Shown: positions 25,317 through 34,759 of the stretch, in pieces
Numbering within the stretch: position 1 is the stretch's first letter
Layout: every line of letters starts with the position of its first letter
From: an uncultured Oscillospiraceae bacterium
GTDB taxonomy: Bacteria > Bacillota > Clostridia > Oscillospirales > Oscillospiraceae
Assembly: GCA_949935795.1 (NCBI GenBank)
Contig: CATLFX010000005.1
Coordinates: forward strand, 1-64,000
Direction of reading: 5' to 3'
DNA length: 64,000 nt
Notes under the pieces: model-generated
What the model was told of the DNA's origin: nothing
What the model saw: the letters and a program-made list of their open reading frames with translations, nothing else
The model's database searches: none
Translations under genes and position numbers: made by a program

Positions 25317-25937
25317 TCACACCTCGTTTGCCACGATCTCCAGCACCATGGTGAAGGAGGTGGCGCCGGGGTCCTGGTGGCCGATGGAGCGCTCGCCCAG
25401 ATAGCTGGCCCGGCCCTTGGTGGCGGCGATGGTCTTGGTGTACTCCACGCCCTCCCAGGCGGCGGCCACGCCGGCGGCGAATGCGGCCTTGGCGTCCTGG
25501 CTCTCGTTCCACTTGGCCTCCATGGCCTCCTTGGCGGGGATCATGGCGTCCAGCATGGTCTTCTCACCCTTGGTGGAGCGGCCCCGCTGCATGATGCCCT
25601 CGATGGCCAGCTGAAGTCCCGCCAAAAAGTCGGGAACGGTGACGTCCGCTTTGCCCTTCAGGGCCGCGCCCAGCTTCATAAAGCCGGTGCCGTACAGGGG
25701 ACCGGAGGCCCCGCCCACGGTGGACACCAGGGTCATGCCCACGGTCTTGAGCACGTCGCCGGGCTCTTTGTCCGCCATAGCGTCCAGCTTTTTCTCCACC
25801 TCGCCGAAGCCCCGGGCCAGGTTGATGCCGTGGTCGCCGTCGCCAATGACGTTGTCCAGCTCGGTGAGGAAAGCCTTTTCCTCCTCAATTTTGGCCGCGA
25901 TCTTGTGGATGACGGCGATGAGTTTTTCAGTGTTCAT
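25317..25937 (-). CDS. dhaL: Dihydroxyacetone kinase ADP-binding subunit DhaL
   Basis: 206 aa all-helical barrel carrying a tightly bound ADP that is rephosphorylated by DhaM. The Mg/ADP-binding motif VIGDGDHGINLARG with its aspartates is intact, as is GGASGPLYGTGF and GRASYLGERSIGHQDPGATS. Second gene of dhaK-dhaL-dhaM; the Shine-Dalgarno is weak (GAAGG), suggesting that it relies on position after dhaK. Confidence 0.96.
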   Translation of the reverse strand: MNTEKLIAVIHKIAAKIEEEKAFLTELDNVIGDGDHGINLARGFGEVEKKLDAMADKEPGDVLKTVGMTLVSTVGGASGPLYGTGFMKLGAALKGKADVTVPDFLAGLQLAIEGIMQRGRSTKGEKTMLDAMIPAKEAMEAKWNESQDAKAAFAAGVAAAWEGVEYTKTIAATKGRASYLGERSIGHQDPGATSFTMVLEIVANEV

Positions 25938-25992
25938 ATGGTCAGCCTGCCTTCTTTCAGAAATGTGTGCGTCAGGAGCCCTGCTCAGGCGC

Positions 25993-26982
25993 TCAGGCCT
26001 TGAAGCCCGGGGTGTCCGCCTTGGCGTCCAGCAGGCCCTTGAGCTGGTCGTCCAGCTTCAGCAGGGAGATGGAGAAGCCGGCCATCTCGATGGAGGTCAT
26101 GAACTCGCCCACAAAGGTCTTGTAGACCTTGACGCCCTTCTCGGCCAGCACGTCGGCCACCCGGTTGTTGATGATGAACAGCTCCATCAGCGGGGTGGCG
26201 CCGGAGGAGTTGATCATCACGGCCACCTCGCTGCCCACGTAGTCGATGTCGGCCAGGATCTGGTCCAGCAGCTTGTCGGTGATCTCGTCGGCGGTGAGGA
26301 TCTTCTCCCGGTGGGTGCCCGGCTCACCGTGGATGCCGATGCCCACTTCCATCTCGTCCTCGGCCAGCTCGAAGCCGGGCTTGCCCGCGGCGGGGACGGT
26401 GCAGGGCTCGATGGCCGCGCCCATGGTGCGCACGTTGTCGATGACCTTCTGGGCCACGGCCTGGACGGCGTCCAGGTCCGCGCCGGTCTCGGCCATGGCG
26501 CCGGCGATCTTGTGGACAAACACGGTGCCCGCCACGCCCCGGCGGCCCACAGTGTACAGGCTGTCCTTCACGGCCACGTCGTCGTTGACAACGACCTGAG
26601 CCACCTTGATGCCCTCGTCACGGGCCATGTCGGCGGCCATCTCGAAGTTCATCACGTCGCCGGTGTAGTTCTTGATAACCATCAGCACGCCCGCGTCGGT
26701 GGCGATGGCCTTGATGCCCTCATAGACCTGGTCGGGGGTGGGGGAGGTGAACACGGCCCCGGCCACCGCCGCGTCCAGCATACCCTCGCCGACGTAGCCG
26801 CCGTGGGCGGGCTCGTGGCCGCTGCCGCCGCCGCTGATGAGGGCCACCTTGCCCTCCTTCTTGTTAGCGCGGACGACGACGTTGCCGCAGTCCAGCTTGC
26901 GCACGTACTGGGGATAGGCCTTGACCATGCCCTGGATCATCTGATCCTCTACCTTGTCTACCGCGTTGATGAACTTCTTCAT
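25993..26982 (-). CDS. dhaK: Dihydroxyacetone kinase substrate-binding subunit DhaK
   Basis: 329 aa. Binds dihydroxyacetone covalently through His218 (GIGIHGEPG), the same number as in E. coli; GGGSGHEPAHGGYVGEGMLDAA is the family signature. Product is dihydroxyacetone phosphate. Start ATG 26982 after AAGGAG (9 bases). Leads the dhaKLM operon, which lies back to back with glpP. No glycerol dehydrogenase is seen in the window, so the source of dihydroxyacetone is encoded elsewhere. Confidence 0.96.
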   Translation of the reverse strand: MKKFINAVDKVEDQMIQGMVKAYPQYVRKLDCGNVVVRANKKEGKVALISGGGSGHEPAHGGYVGEGMLDAAVAGAVFTSPTPDQVYEGIKAIATDAGVLMVIKNYTGDVMNFEMAADMARDEGIKVAQVVVNDDVAVKDSLYTVGRRGVAGTVFVHKIAGAMAETGADLDAVQAVAQKVIDNVRTMGAAIEPCTVPAAGKPGFELAEDEMEVGIGIHGEPGTHREKILTADEITDKLLDQILADIDYVGSEVAVMINSSGATPLMELFIINNRVADVLAEKGVKVYKTFVGEFMTSIEMAGFSISLLKLDDQLKGLLDAKADTPGFKA

Positions 26983-27045
26983 GTTGACACACTCCTTAAA
27001 AATATAAAATGTCAAGATATTCGCCGCCTAAAGCGGGAAAAAACG

Positions 27046-27074
27046 TTGCGGGTCGGAACCGGGCGGGTTATAAT
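27046..27074 (+). promoter_or_regulatory. Promoter of glpP
   Basis: TTGCGG (27046-27051), 17-bp spacer, TATAAT (27069-27074), 60 bp before the TTG start. Confidence 0.75.
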
Positions 27075-27133
27075 ACAACGTTGGGATGGTATCCGGCCCA
27101 TGGCCGGGCCGCAAAACAAGGGAGGGAACTGCT

Positions 27134-27703
27134 TTGGATCAACGGTTTTATGACGCAGTGCTGGCCTCGCCGGTGATCGCGGCGGTGAAGGACCTGGGCC
27201 AGCTGGAGGAATGCCTGACCCTGGACAATATCCTGGTGGTGTTCCTGCTGTTCGGGGATGTATGCACCATCGGGGAACTGGCGGCCAGGGCCAAGGACGC
27301 GGGGAAGATTGTGCTGGTCCACGTGGACCTGATCGCCGGGCTGTCCTCCAGCCAGGAGATCGCCGTGGACTTCCTGCGCCAAAACACCCGTGTGGACGGC
27401 ATCATCACCACCAAGCCCAACTTCATCCGCCGGGCCAGGGAGCTGAAGCTGTTCACCGTCATGCGCCTGTTCGTCATCGACTCCATGGCCCTGGCGGGCA
27501 TCGACAAGCTGGAGGCAGTGAAGCCCGACTTCATCGAGGTGCTGCCCGGGGTCATGCCCAAAACCATCCGGCGCATCACTCAGACCACCCGGATTCCCCT
27601 GCTGGCGGGGGGGCTCATTGCGGACAAGGAGGATGTGATGGCCGCCCTGAGCGCCGGGGCTATGGCGGTGTCCGCCACCAGCCGGGAGGTCTGGCGGATG
27701 TAA
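27134..27703 (+). CDS. glpP: Glycerol-3-phosphate-responsive antiterminator GlpP
   Basis: 189 aa, normal for GlpP. TIM-barrel protein that binds mRNA leaders of glp genes when G3P is present and prevents termination. LTLDNILVVFLLFGDVCTIGEL, HVDLIAGLSSSQEIAVDFLRQNTRVDGIITTK and the end LLAGGLIADKEDVMAALSAGAMAVSAT are family traits. The start is TTG 27134 with GGAGGG 7 bases before; no ATG fits. Possible targets here are the leaders of glpK and of the G3P dehydrogenase cluster, but no clear conditional terminator is seen before glpK. Confidence 0.93.
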   Translation: MDQRFYDAVLASPVIAAVKDLGQLEECLTLDNILVVFLLFGDVCTIGELAARAKDAGKIVLVHVDLIAGLSSSQEIAVDFLRQNTRVDGIITTKPNFIRRARELKLFTVMRLFVIDSMALAGIDKLEAVKPDFIEVLPGVMPKTIRRITQTTRIPLLAGGLIADKEDVMAALSAGAMAVSATSREVWRM

Positions 27704-27717
27704 GGGCCTGGGAAAGG

Positions 27718-27795
27718 AAAAAGCCGTACAGGCGCGGGACGGACCCCCGCCCTCCTCTGTGCAGGGCGGGGTCTTTCCATGCCGGTACGGCTTTT
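27718..27795. terminator. Bidirectional terminator between glpP and the small-repeat-protein gene
   Basis: Outer stem AAAAGCCGTAC / GTACGGCTTTT and inner stem ACCCCCGCCCT / AGGGCGGGGT. A and T runs on both sides fit use by both convergent genes. Confidence 0.8.
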
Positions 27796-27834
27796 CAAAG
27801 ACGGGCGGGTTTGGACGCTGTGAGCCGGGACGGC

Positions 27835-28047
27835 TTACTTGCCCTCGCAGTTCATGTCGTCCAAGCTGCAGCTGGTGTCCTCGTCCTTGGCCACGGCGTT
27901 CATGTCGGTGATGGAATAGGTCTGCTCCTCCTGACCCTCCAGGCAGTTCATATCGTTCAGCGCGCAGCTGCGGTCGTCATCGCTGGTGATGCCGTTCATG
28001 TTGGTAATGCCCAGGCCGCTCTTGATTTTGGATTCCTTTTTTTCCAT
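27835..28047 (-). CDS. Unrecognised 70-aa acidic repeat protein with paired Cys and Met-Asn boxes
   Basis: Short acidic protein starting MEKKESKIKSGLG. The rest is two 25-residue repeats joined by GQEEQTYS. Each repeat follows I-T-x-M-N, then D-x-D, then S-C-x-L-x-D-M-N-C. Four boxes of the form (I/L)-(T/N/D)-x-M-N occur in all and four Cys (two per repeat). No signal peptide or membrane helix. Expression signals are sound: promoter at 28169-28197, AAGGAGG before ATG 28047, terminator after. No modifying enzyme or transporter is next door, so a RiPP precursor is possible but unproven; metal or cluster binding is another option. I know of no matching family. Confidence 0.8.
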   Translation of the reverse strand: MEKKESKIKSGLGITNMNGITSDDDRSCALNDMNCLEGQEEQTYSITDMNAVAKDEDTSCSLDDMNCEGK

Positions 28048-28168
28048 GGTGGTGGTTCCTCCTTCACATGGTTTCGTTGACGGGCACGGCAAAACTGCCG
28101 GCGCGAGGGCGGTCCCTCCCCGTCGGGTGGAGCGTTCAGCAATGCGAACGGATTGCTTTCACCGTATC

Positions 28169-28197
28169 AGTATAGCCTAATCTGCCCAAAAATACAA
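28169..28197 (-). promoter_or_regulatory. Promoter of the 70-aa repeat protein
   Basis: TTGTAT (28192-28197), 17-bp spacer, TATACT (28169-28174), giving a leader of about 115 nt. Confidence 0.75.
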
Positions 28198-28280
28198 GGG
28201 ATTTGCCCTTCCATTTTTGACAAAACTTCTATTTTGTTGGATGTGTCTGCGGGAAGCGGCGGAATTTTTGTGAAAATCGC

Positions 28281-28309
28281 TTGCAAAAACGGGACAAGTC
28301 TGATATCTT
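28281..28309 (+). promoter_or_regulatory. Promoter of ahpC
   Basis: TTGCAA (28281-28286), 17-bp spacer, TATCTT (28304-28309). No PerR-like palindrome is obvious. Confidence 0.7.
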
Positions 28310-28386
28310 TAGCCTGAATCAGTAGGCAAATGAACCGGGCCCCGCCCGGGAAAATCTGCACATTTTACTTTCAGGAGGAATGCCAT

Positions 28387-28953
28387 ATGGCACACATGAT
28401 CGGCCAAAAACTGGAGCCCTTCTCTGTTATGGGCTATCACGGGGGCGAGTTCAAGCCCTACACCGACAAGGACCTGCTGGGCCACTGGTCCGTGCTGTTC
28501 TTCTACCCCGCCGACTTCACCTTCGTCTGCCCCACTGAGCTGAAGGATCTGGCGGAGCAGTACGAGGGCTTCAAGGCGGAGGGCTGCGAGATCTACTCCG
28601 TCAGCGAGGACACCCATTTTGTGCACAAGGCCTGGGCGGACGCCTCCGACACCATCAAGGCCATCAACTACCCCATGCTGGGCGACCCGGCGGGGGTGCT
28701 GGCCCGCCAGTTCGGCGTACTGGTGGAGGAGGAGGGCCAGGCCCTGCGGGGCACCTTCCTGCTGAACCCCGACGGCAGGATCGTGCTGTACGAGATCCAC
28801 GACATGGGCATCGGCCGCAACGCCGAGGAGCTGCTGCGCAAGCTCCAGGCCGCCAAGTTCGTCCACGAGCACGGCGACCAGGTCTGCCCCGCCCACTGGC
28901 ATCCCGGCGAGGACACCCTGACCCCCAGCCTGGACCTGGTGGGGCTGCTATAA
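28387..28953 (+). CDS. ahpC: Peroxiredoxin AhpC (typical 2-Cys)
   Basis: 188 aa. Reduces hydrogen peroxide and alkyl hydroperoxides. Peroxidatic Cys48 in DFTFVCPTE, resolving Cys167 in DQVCPAHW, and the Arg of the GTFLLNPDGRI region; the C-terminus extends past Cys167 as in AhpC1 enzymes. Start ATG 28387 after AGGAGG. Followed 14 bp later by a thioredoxin-type partner. Located between dha/glpP and the glp genes. Confidence 0.96.
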   Translation: MAHMIGQKLEPFSVMGYHGGEFKPYTDKDLLGHWSVLFFYPADFTFVCPTELKDLAEQYEGFKAEGCEIYSVSEDTHFVHKAWADASDTIKAINYPMLGDPAGVLARQFGVLVEEEGQALRGTFLLNPDGRIVLYEIHDMGIGRNAEELLRKLQAAKFVHEHGDQVCPAHWHPGEDTLTPSLDLVGLL

Positions 28954-28967
28954 AAGGAGGAGTCATT

Positions 28968-29633
28968 ATGCCGCTCCAACCCGAGAATTATCCCGCGAAA
29001 AGCCCTCTGATTGCCGAGGAGCTGGAGGGCCAGCTGAGCCAGCTGTTATCCAAGCTGTCCGCCCCCGTCGCCCTGGTGTGCGTGCTGGACCAGGGGGAAA
29101 AGAGCGGCGAGATGGCCGCATTTGTGAACCACATCGCGGGGCTGTCCCCCCAGCTGTCCTGCAAGTTTCTCTCCCCCGGCGAGGACCCTGCCGTGGACCA
29201 GGCGGTGGACGCCTCCCTTCTGCCCGCCACCGGCATCTATACGGAGGCCGGGTTTGGCCGGATGGCGTTTCACGGCATCCCCGGCGGCAAGGAGATCACC
29301 GGCTTCGCCGGGGCCCTGCTCAACGCAGGGAACGCCGCCAAGCCGCTGGACAAGCCCACCTTAAAGGACATCGGCAAGATCAAGAAGCCGGTGAGCATCC
29401 AGGTGTGCGTGTCCCTGGCCTGCCACCACTGCGCCCAGCTGGTAATGAGCGCCCAGCGGGTGGCCTGGGAGAACCCCCTGGTCACCGCCCACATGATCGA
29501 CGCCAACCTCTATCCCGAGCTGGTGAAGCAGTACCAGATTCAGCGGGTGCCGCTGACGGTGCTCAACGGGGACCAGACCGTCCCCGGCGGCAAGACCATG
29601 GCAGAGCTGACCACCCTGCTGGCCAAGCTGTAA
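28968..29633 (+). CDS. AhpF N-terminal-like tandem thioredoxin-fold protein
   Basis: 221 aa equal in length and pattern to the N-terminal domain of AhpF: two thioredoxin folds, the second with the redox pair Cys152-His-His-Cys155 (SLACHHCAQLV) and cis-Pro RVPLTVLNG. The flavin and NADH domains of AhpF are absent and no thioredoxin-reductase gene follows; the frame ends cleanly at a terminator, so this looks like the native form. It should shuttle electrons from a separate reductase to AhpC. Comparable stand-alone proteins occur with AhpC in clostridia. Confidence 0.88.
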   Translation: MPLQPENYPAKSPLIAEELEGQLSQLLSKLSAPVALVCVLDQGEKSGEMAAFVNHIAGLSPQLSCKFLSPGEDPAVDQAVDASLLPATGIYTEAGFGRMAFHGIPGGKEITGFAGALLNAGNAAKPLDKPTLKDIGKIKKPVSIQVCVSLACHHCAQLVMSAQRVAWENPLVTAHMIDANLYPELVKQYQIQRVPLTVLNGDQTVPGGKTMAELTTLLAKL

Positions 29634-29654
29634 AAATTACTCTCTGGCATATCG

Positions 29655-29694
29655 CTCCGCCGGAAGGCTTTCGGGTTTTCCGGCGGAGTTTTTT
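29655..29694 (+). terminator. Terminator of the ahpC operon
   Basis: CTCCGCCGGAA / TTCCGGCGGAG stem then six T. Confidence 0.92.
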
Positions 29695-29777
29695 GGCAAT
29701 TGTTGCAAATCGGCTGGTTGTTTTTTGTAGGAACTGTCGAAATTTACATATGATTCCCAAAAAATGTTGATTTTCTT

Positions 29778-29807
29778 TTGCATATATGGTAAATTACAAA
29801 ATACAAT
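29778..29807 (+). promoter_or_regulatory. Promoter of the TetR-family gene
   Basis: TTGCAT (29778-29783), 18-bp spacer, TACAAT (29802-29807). Confidence 0.65.
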
Positions 29808-29885
29808 ATGGTATATCGTGTGGCTTTTCGGTGAGTTTGCCGACACAAGCTGCTTCAACAATGTGAATAGATGAGCCTTTGAGAC

Positions 29886-29944
29886 GAGCGCTGCAGGGTC
29901 TGGACAGCGGGAAACCGCTTCTAATAGTCCTGCGCTCTTTTTTT
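29886..29944 (+). terminator. Terminator-like structure in the leader (attenuator candidate)
   Basis: GAGCG…CAGG pairs with CCTGCGCTC, enclosing a hairpin AGCGG-GAAA-CCGCT with a GNRA loop, and is followed by seven T. It lies between a promoter and the TetR-family ATG, so it would stop transcription of that gene unless countered. Could be a riboswitch expression platform or a GlpP target. Confidence 0.6.
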
Positions 29945-30011
29945 AGTCTTATCGGGAGACGGAGCTCGGGTGCGCGGCAGCGCGCCGCGAATTTAGGAGG
30001 AATGTGCCACA

Positions 30012-30569
30012 ATGTGCAGCAACACGAAGCAGAAAATTGCCCTATCCCTGAAGCAGCTGATGAGCGAACGCCCCCTGAGCAAGATCACCGTCCAGGACCT
30101 GATGGAGAGCGCCCAGATGAAGCGGCAGAGCTTCTACTACCATTTTCAGGACATTTACGATGTATTGGCCTGGATCTGCGAACGCCAGCTGGGGGCCCCC
30201 CTCCGGGACGACCCCGAGCCGGACTTTGAGACCTGGTGCATCCGGCTCATCACCCTGATGGACGAGGACAGGGCCTTCTACCGGCGGGTGCTGCTGGCGG
30301 GCAGCCCGGAGATCGTGCGGGACTTCTGCGAGGGGCTCACCCGCCCCCGGGTGTCCCGCCTGCTGTTCCAGACCGACGACCCCCGGACCCTCTCCAAACA
30401 GCGGGCCTTCGCCGTGGACTTCTGCGCCAAGGCCCTCACCAGCTACTTCGTGGAGCTGTGCTCCTCCCGGAAGCCCCTGGACTGGGCGGAGGTGCGCTGC
30501 TGCCTGGGCGGGCTGCTGGAGGTGCTGCGCCCCGCGGAGGAACTGTGCGTACAGGTCCAGGCGGGCTGA
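30012..30569 (+). CDS. TetR/AcrR-family regulator, DhaS-like
   Basis: 185 aa. N-terminal HTH (KQKIALSLKQLMSERPLSKITVQDLMESAQMKRQSFYYHFQDIYDVLAWICE), with a C-terminal ligand domain of the TetR_C_7 / DhaS type. In Lactococcus DhaS is a quasi-TetR activator of dha genes; the position between dhaKLM and glpK supports a role in glycerol or dihydroxyacetone control, but the effector cannot be read from sequence. AGGAGG precedes the ATG. No palindromic operator was identified with confidence. Confidence 0.85.
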   Translation: MCSNTKQKIALSLKQLMSERPLSKITVQDLMESAQMKRQSFYYHFQDIYDVLAWICERQLGAPLRDDPEPDFETWCIRLITLMDEDRAFYRRVLLAGSPEIVRDFCEGLTRPRVSRLLFQTDDPRTLSKQRAFAVDFCAKALTSYFVELCSSRKPLDWAEVRCCLGGLLEVLRPAEELCVQVQAG

Positions 30570-30687
30570 GGATTTCCAGCCCTTGACACCCCTTGACGAT
30601 TTGTACAAATTCTCACTGGCTTCAAAATTAAAATTATAAAATTCATACAATCCCTTCAGGTTGTCGAATGCTTTTTCCCCAGCGGCC

Positions 30688-30696
30688 TGTTATAAT
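30688..30696 (+). promoter_or_regulatory. Extended -10 promoter element of glpK
   Basis: TGT directly before TATAAT makes an extended -10 (TGnTATAAT). The -35 is poor at normal spacing, which fits activator dependence or catabolite control. The leader runs about 105 nt to the ATG and can form a GCAGG / CCTGC hairpin, but no T-run is present. Confidence 0.6.
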
Positions 30697-30793
30697 GGTT
30701 GTCAGCATAAGAGCCCTCCGTCCGAGCGACGCCCGGTAAGGGGGCTGGCAGGAGCGAACGGCCTGCTTTCAACATAAGGATGTCAATTTATAA

Positions 30794-32302
<1,509 letters not shown>

Positions 32303-32363
32303 TTACCGGCCGCCTGCGGCCTGATGCCGCACATCCCTGATTGTTTCCCGTATCTGTCCCCTG

Positions 32364-32387
32364 GGGCGGGCCCCCTGCGGCCCGCCC
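32364..32387 (+). other. GC-rich hairpin in the glpK-glpF gap
   Basis: GGGCGGGCC / GGCCCGCCC with a 6-base loop, lacking a T-run. It may stabilise the upstream mRNA end or lower downstream expression. Confidence 0.5.
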
Positions 32388-32420
32388 TGGGATAGAGAAT
32401 AAAAGAGGAGGTTTCTGTTT

Positions 32421-33131
32421 ATGTTACCGTACATCGCTGAGTTCCTGGGCACCATGATGCTCATCCTTTTGGGTGACGGCGTGGTCGCCAACGTCACCCT
32501 GAACAAGTCCGGCATGAAGGGCGCCGGCTCCATCCAGATCACCCTGGCCTGGGGCCTTGCCGTCATGGTTCCCGCGTTCATCTTCGGCGCGGCTTCCGGC
32601 GCCAGCTTCAACCCCGCCCTGACCATCGCCCTGGCCGTTGACGGCTCTGTGGGCTGGAATACCGTCCCCGGCTACATCGTGGCCCAGTTCGCTGGCGCGT
32701 TTGTGGGCGCCTGCCTGGTCTACATTCTGTTCAAGGATCAGTTCGACGCCACTGAGGACCCCGGCGCCAAGCTGGGCGTGTTCTCCTGCGGCCCCTCCGT
32801 CCCCAATATGCCCCTGAACTTCCTGGCTGAGGTGGTTGCCACCTTCGTGCTGGTGTTCTCCATCAAGGGCATCGGCAACGTTCCCGGTCTGGTTTCCGGC
32901 GTTGACAAACTGTTCGTGTTTGCCATCATCGTGTCCTGCGGCATGTCCCTGGGCGGCCTGACTGGCTACGCCATGAACCCTGCCCGTGACATTGGCCCCC
33001 GTATCGCCCACCAGCTGCTCCCCATCAAGGGTAAGGGCGACTCCAATTGGCCCTATGCCGTCGTCACCCTGCTGGGCCCCATCGTGGGCGCCATCATCGC
33101 CGTGCTGCTGTACAAGGTCATTCCCTGGTAA
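32421..33131 (+). CDS. glpF: Glycerol uptake facilitator (aquaglyceroporin)
   Basis: 236 aa MIP channel with six membrane helices. Both half-helix motifs are present, SGASFNPALTIAL and GYAMNPARDIGPR. The longer loop after helix 4 and the Asp after the second NPAR (NPARD) are features of glycerol-conducting members. Stands between glpK and the G3P dehydrogenase cluster, so imported glycerol is phosphorylated next. Confidence 0.96.
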   Translation: MLPYIAEFLGTMMLILLGDGVVANVTLNKSGMKGAGSIQITLAWGLAVMVPAFIFGAASGASFNPALTIALAVDGSVGWNTVPGYIVAQFAGAFVGACLVYILFKDQFDATEDPGAKLGVFSCGPSVPNMPLNFLAEVVATFVLVFSIKGIGNVPGLVSGVDKLFVFAIIVSCGMSLGGLTGYAMNPARDIGPRIAHQLLPIKGKGDSNWPYAVVTLLGPIVGAIIAVLLYKVIPW

Positions 33132-33203
33132 TCAGTCATTTCTGTAAAGGCCCTGCGGGACCCAATAATCCTGGTCTCTCATGCTGAGTGATGAGAACGC
33201 TGT

Positions 33204-33265
33204 GAGCCGGGCAGCCCTGGTTCCTCCCCTGAGCAGGGGAGGAACCGGACCGGGCTGCCCGGCTC
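33204..33265 (+). terminator. Long hairpin ending the glpK-glpF transcript
   Basis: About 62 bp: GAGCCGGGCAGCCC and GGTTCCTCCCC on the left pair with their complements on the right around loop TGAGCA, with a small internal asymmetry. Only a short T tract follows (CTTATC), so termination may be partial; GlpP could act here. Confidence 0.7.
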
Positions 33266-33315
33266 TTATCATCTAAAATTTGGCAAAAATTAGGCACAAA
33301 AGGAGTGAAACCTGC

Positions 33316-34746
33316 ATGGTTGATATCGTCATTATCGGCGCGGGCGTGTCCGGCTGCGCCATCGCCCGGGAGCTGTCCCGGTACAAGGCGGACGTGCTGG
33401 TGCTGGAGCGGGAGGAGGACGTGTGCTGCGGCACCACCAAGGCCAACAGCGCCATCGTCCACGCGGGCTACGACGCCGCCAACGGGTCCCTGATGGCCAA
33501 GCTGAACGTGGCGGGCAGCCTGCTCATGCCCGAGCTGGCCCGGGAGCTGAATTTCGCCTACGAGCAGAACGGCTCTCTGGTGGTCATGATGAGCGAAGAG
33601 GACCGCCCCGCCCTGAACAAGCTGTACGCCAACGGCGTGGCCAACGGCGTGGAGGGCCTGCGCATTGTGGAGCGGGACGAGCTGGCGGAGATGGAGCCCA
33701 ACATCAGCGACGAGGCCGTGGCGGCGCTGTACGCCCCCACCGGCGGCATCGTGTGCCCCTTCGGGCTGACTTTCGCCCTGGCGGAGAACGCCGCCCACAA
33801 CGGGGTGAAGTTCCAGTTTGACAGCGAGGTCACCAACATCGAGAAGATCGACGGCGGCTGGAAGGTGTCTACCGTCAAGGGCGACGTGGAGGCCAAGGTG
33901 GTGGTCAACGCGGCGGGCCTGTACTCCGACAAGCTTCACAACATGGTGGCCGACGACAACATGACCATCATCCCCCGCCGGGGCGACTACTTCCTGCTGG
34001 ACCACACCACCCAGGGCTTTGTGCACAACACCATCTTCCAGCTCCCCGGCAAGTACGGCAAGGGCGTGCTGGTGGCCCCCACCGTCCACGGTAACACCAT
34101 CGTGGGCCCGACGGCCATCGACATCGAGGACAAGGAGGGCACCAACACCACCCAGGCCGGTCTGGACGACGTGCGGGCCAAGTGCGGCATGGCCGTGAAG
34201 AACGTGCCCCTGCGCCAGACCATCACCAGCTTTGCGGGCCTGCGCGCCCATGAGGCCCGCCATGAGTTCTTCATCGGCGAGATCAAGCCCGGCTTCGTGG
34301 ACTGCGCCGCCATTGAGTCCCCCGGCCTGTCCTCCTCCCCGGCCATCGGCCGCATGGTGGCGGGCATCGTGAAGGACATCCTGGGCCTGGAGGTGGACCT
34401 CTCCTTCGACCCGCGCCGCAAGGGCATCCTGGACCCCAAGGGGCTGGACGACGAGGCCCATGCCGCCCTCATCAAGGAGAATCCCGCCTACGGCACCGTC
34501 ATCTGCCGCTGCGAGACCGTCACCGAGGGCGAGATCATCGACGCCATCCACCGCGTGCCCGGGGCCCGCAGCGTGGACGGGGTGAAGCGCCGTGTCCGGG
34601 CCGGTATGGGCCGGTGCCAGGGCGGCTTCTGCTCCCCCAGGGTCATGGAGATCCTGGCCCGGGAGCTGGGCGTGGACCAGAGCGAGATCACTAAGTCCGG
34701 CGCTGGGTCCAAGCTGATCGTGGGCGTCAACAAGGACGCCATTTGA
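33316..34746 (+). CDS. FAD-dependent glycerol-3-phosphate dehydrogenase-type oxidoreductase with BFD-like domain
   Basis: 476 aa. N-terminal FAD-binding DIVIIGAGVSGCAIARELSRYKADVLVLE and DAO fold with the GlpA-like HAGYDA and RPTVHG-type segments; C-terminal [2Fe-2S] domain with CRCETVTEGEI and CQGGFC (Cys-x-Cys…Cys-x4-Cys). Oxidises G3P to dihydroxyacetone phosphate. Start ATG 33316 after AAAAGGAG. The first of three tightly packed genes (13 and 4 bp gaps) that together form the anaerobic-type enzyme known from clostridia and Thermotogae. Confidence 0.92.
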   Translation: MVDIVIIGAGVSGCAIARELSRYKADVLVLEREEDVCCGTTKANSAIVHAGYDAANGSLMAKLNVAGSLLMPELARELNFAYEQNGSLVVMMSEEDRPALNKLYANGVANGVEGLRIVERDELAEMEPNISDEAVAALYAPTGGIVCPFGLTFALAENAAHNGVKFQFDSEVTNIEKIDGGWKVSTVKGDVEAKVVVNAAGLYSDKLHNMVADDNMTIIPRRGDYFLLDHTTQGFVHNTIFQLPGKYGKGVLVAPTVHGNTIVGPTAIDIEDKEGTNTTQAGLDDVRAKCGMAVKNVPLRQTITSFAGLRAHEARHEFFIGEIKPGFVDCAAIESPGLSSSPAIGRMVAGIVKDILGLEVDLSFDPRRKGILDPKGLDDEAHAALIKENPAYGTVICRCETVTEGEIIDAIHRVPGARSVDGVKRRVRAGMGRCQGGFCSPRVMEILARELGVDQSEITKSGAGSKLIVGVNKDAI

Positions 34747-34759
34747 GGAGGGCTGAACC

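Larger units (their letters stand above)
28048..28386. other. Divergent promoter region between the repeat-protein gene and ahpC
   Basis: 339 bp with two good promoters facing away from each other (28169-28197 minus, 28281-28309 plus). The minus leader of about 120 nt holds a small hairpin AGCAAT / ATTGCT. Nothing else recognised. Confidence 0.7.
29695..30011 (+). other. AT-rich leader of the TetR-family gene
   Basis: About 320 bp without a gene. Promoter at 29778-29807, followed by roughly 195 nt of transcribed leader. The leader contains a first stem-loop (CGG…CCG around 29829-29844) and a branched structure ending in a T-run at 29886-29944. A single TGTCGAA at 29735-29741 is probably chance. 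Confidence 0.7.

Noticed and set aside
28966-29273. Minus-strand frames opposite the ahpC operon as a small regulatory gene
   Set aside because: No ribosome site or promoter on that strand; they are complementary shadows of the two coding genes.
29735-29741. Single TGTCGAA at 29735-29741 and at 30662-30668 as Spo0A sites
   Set aside because: A 7-mer is expected several times by chance in 64 kb on both strands, and neither is phased with a second box or placed inside a strong promoter.
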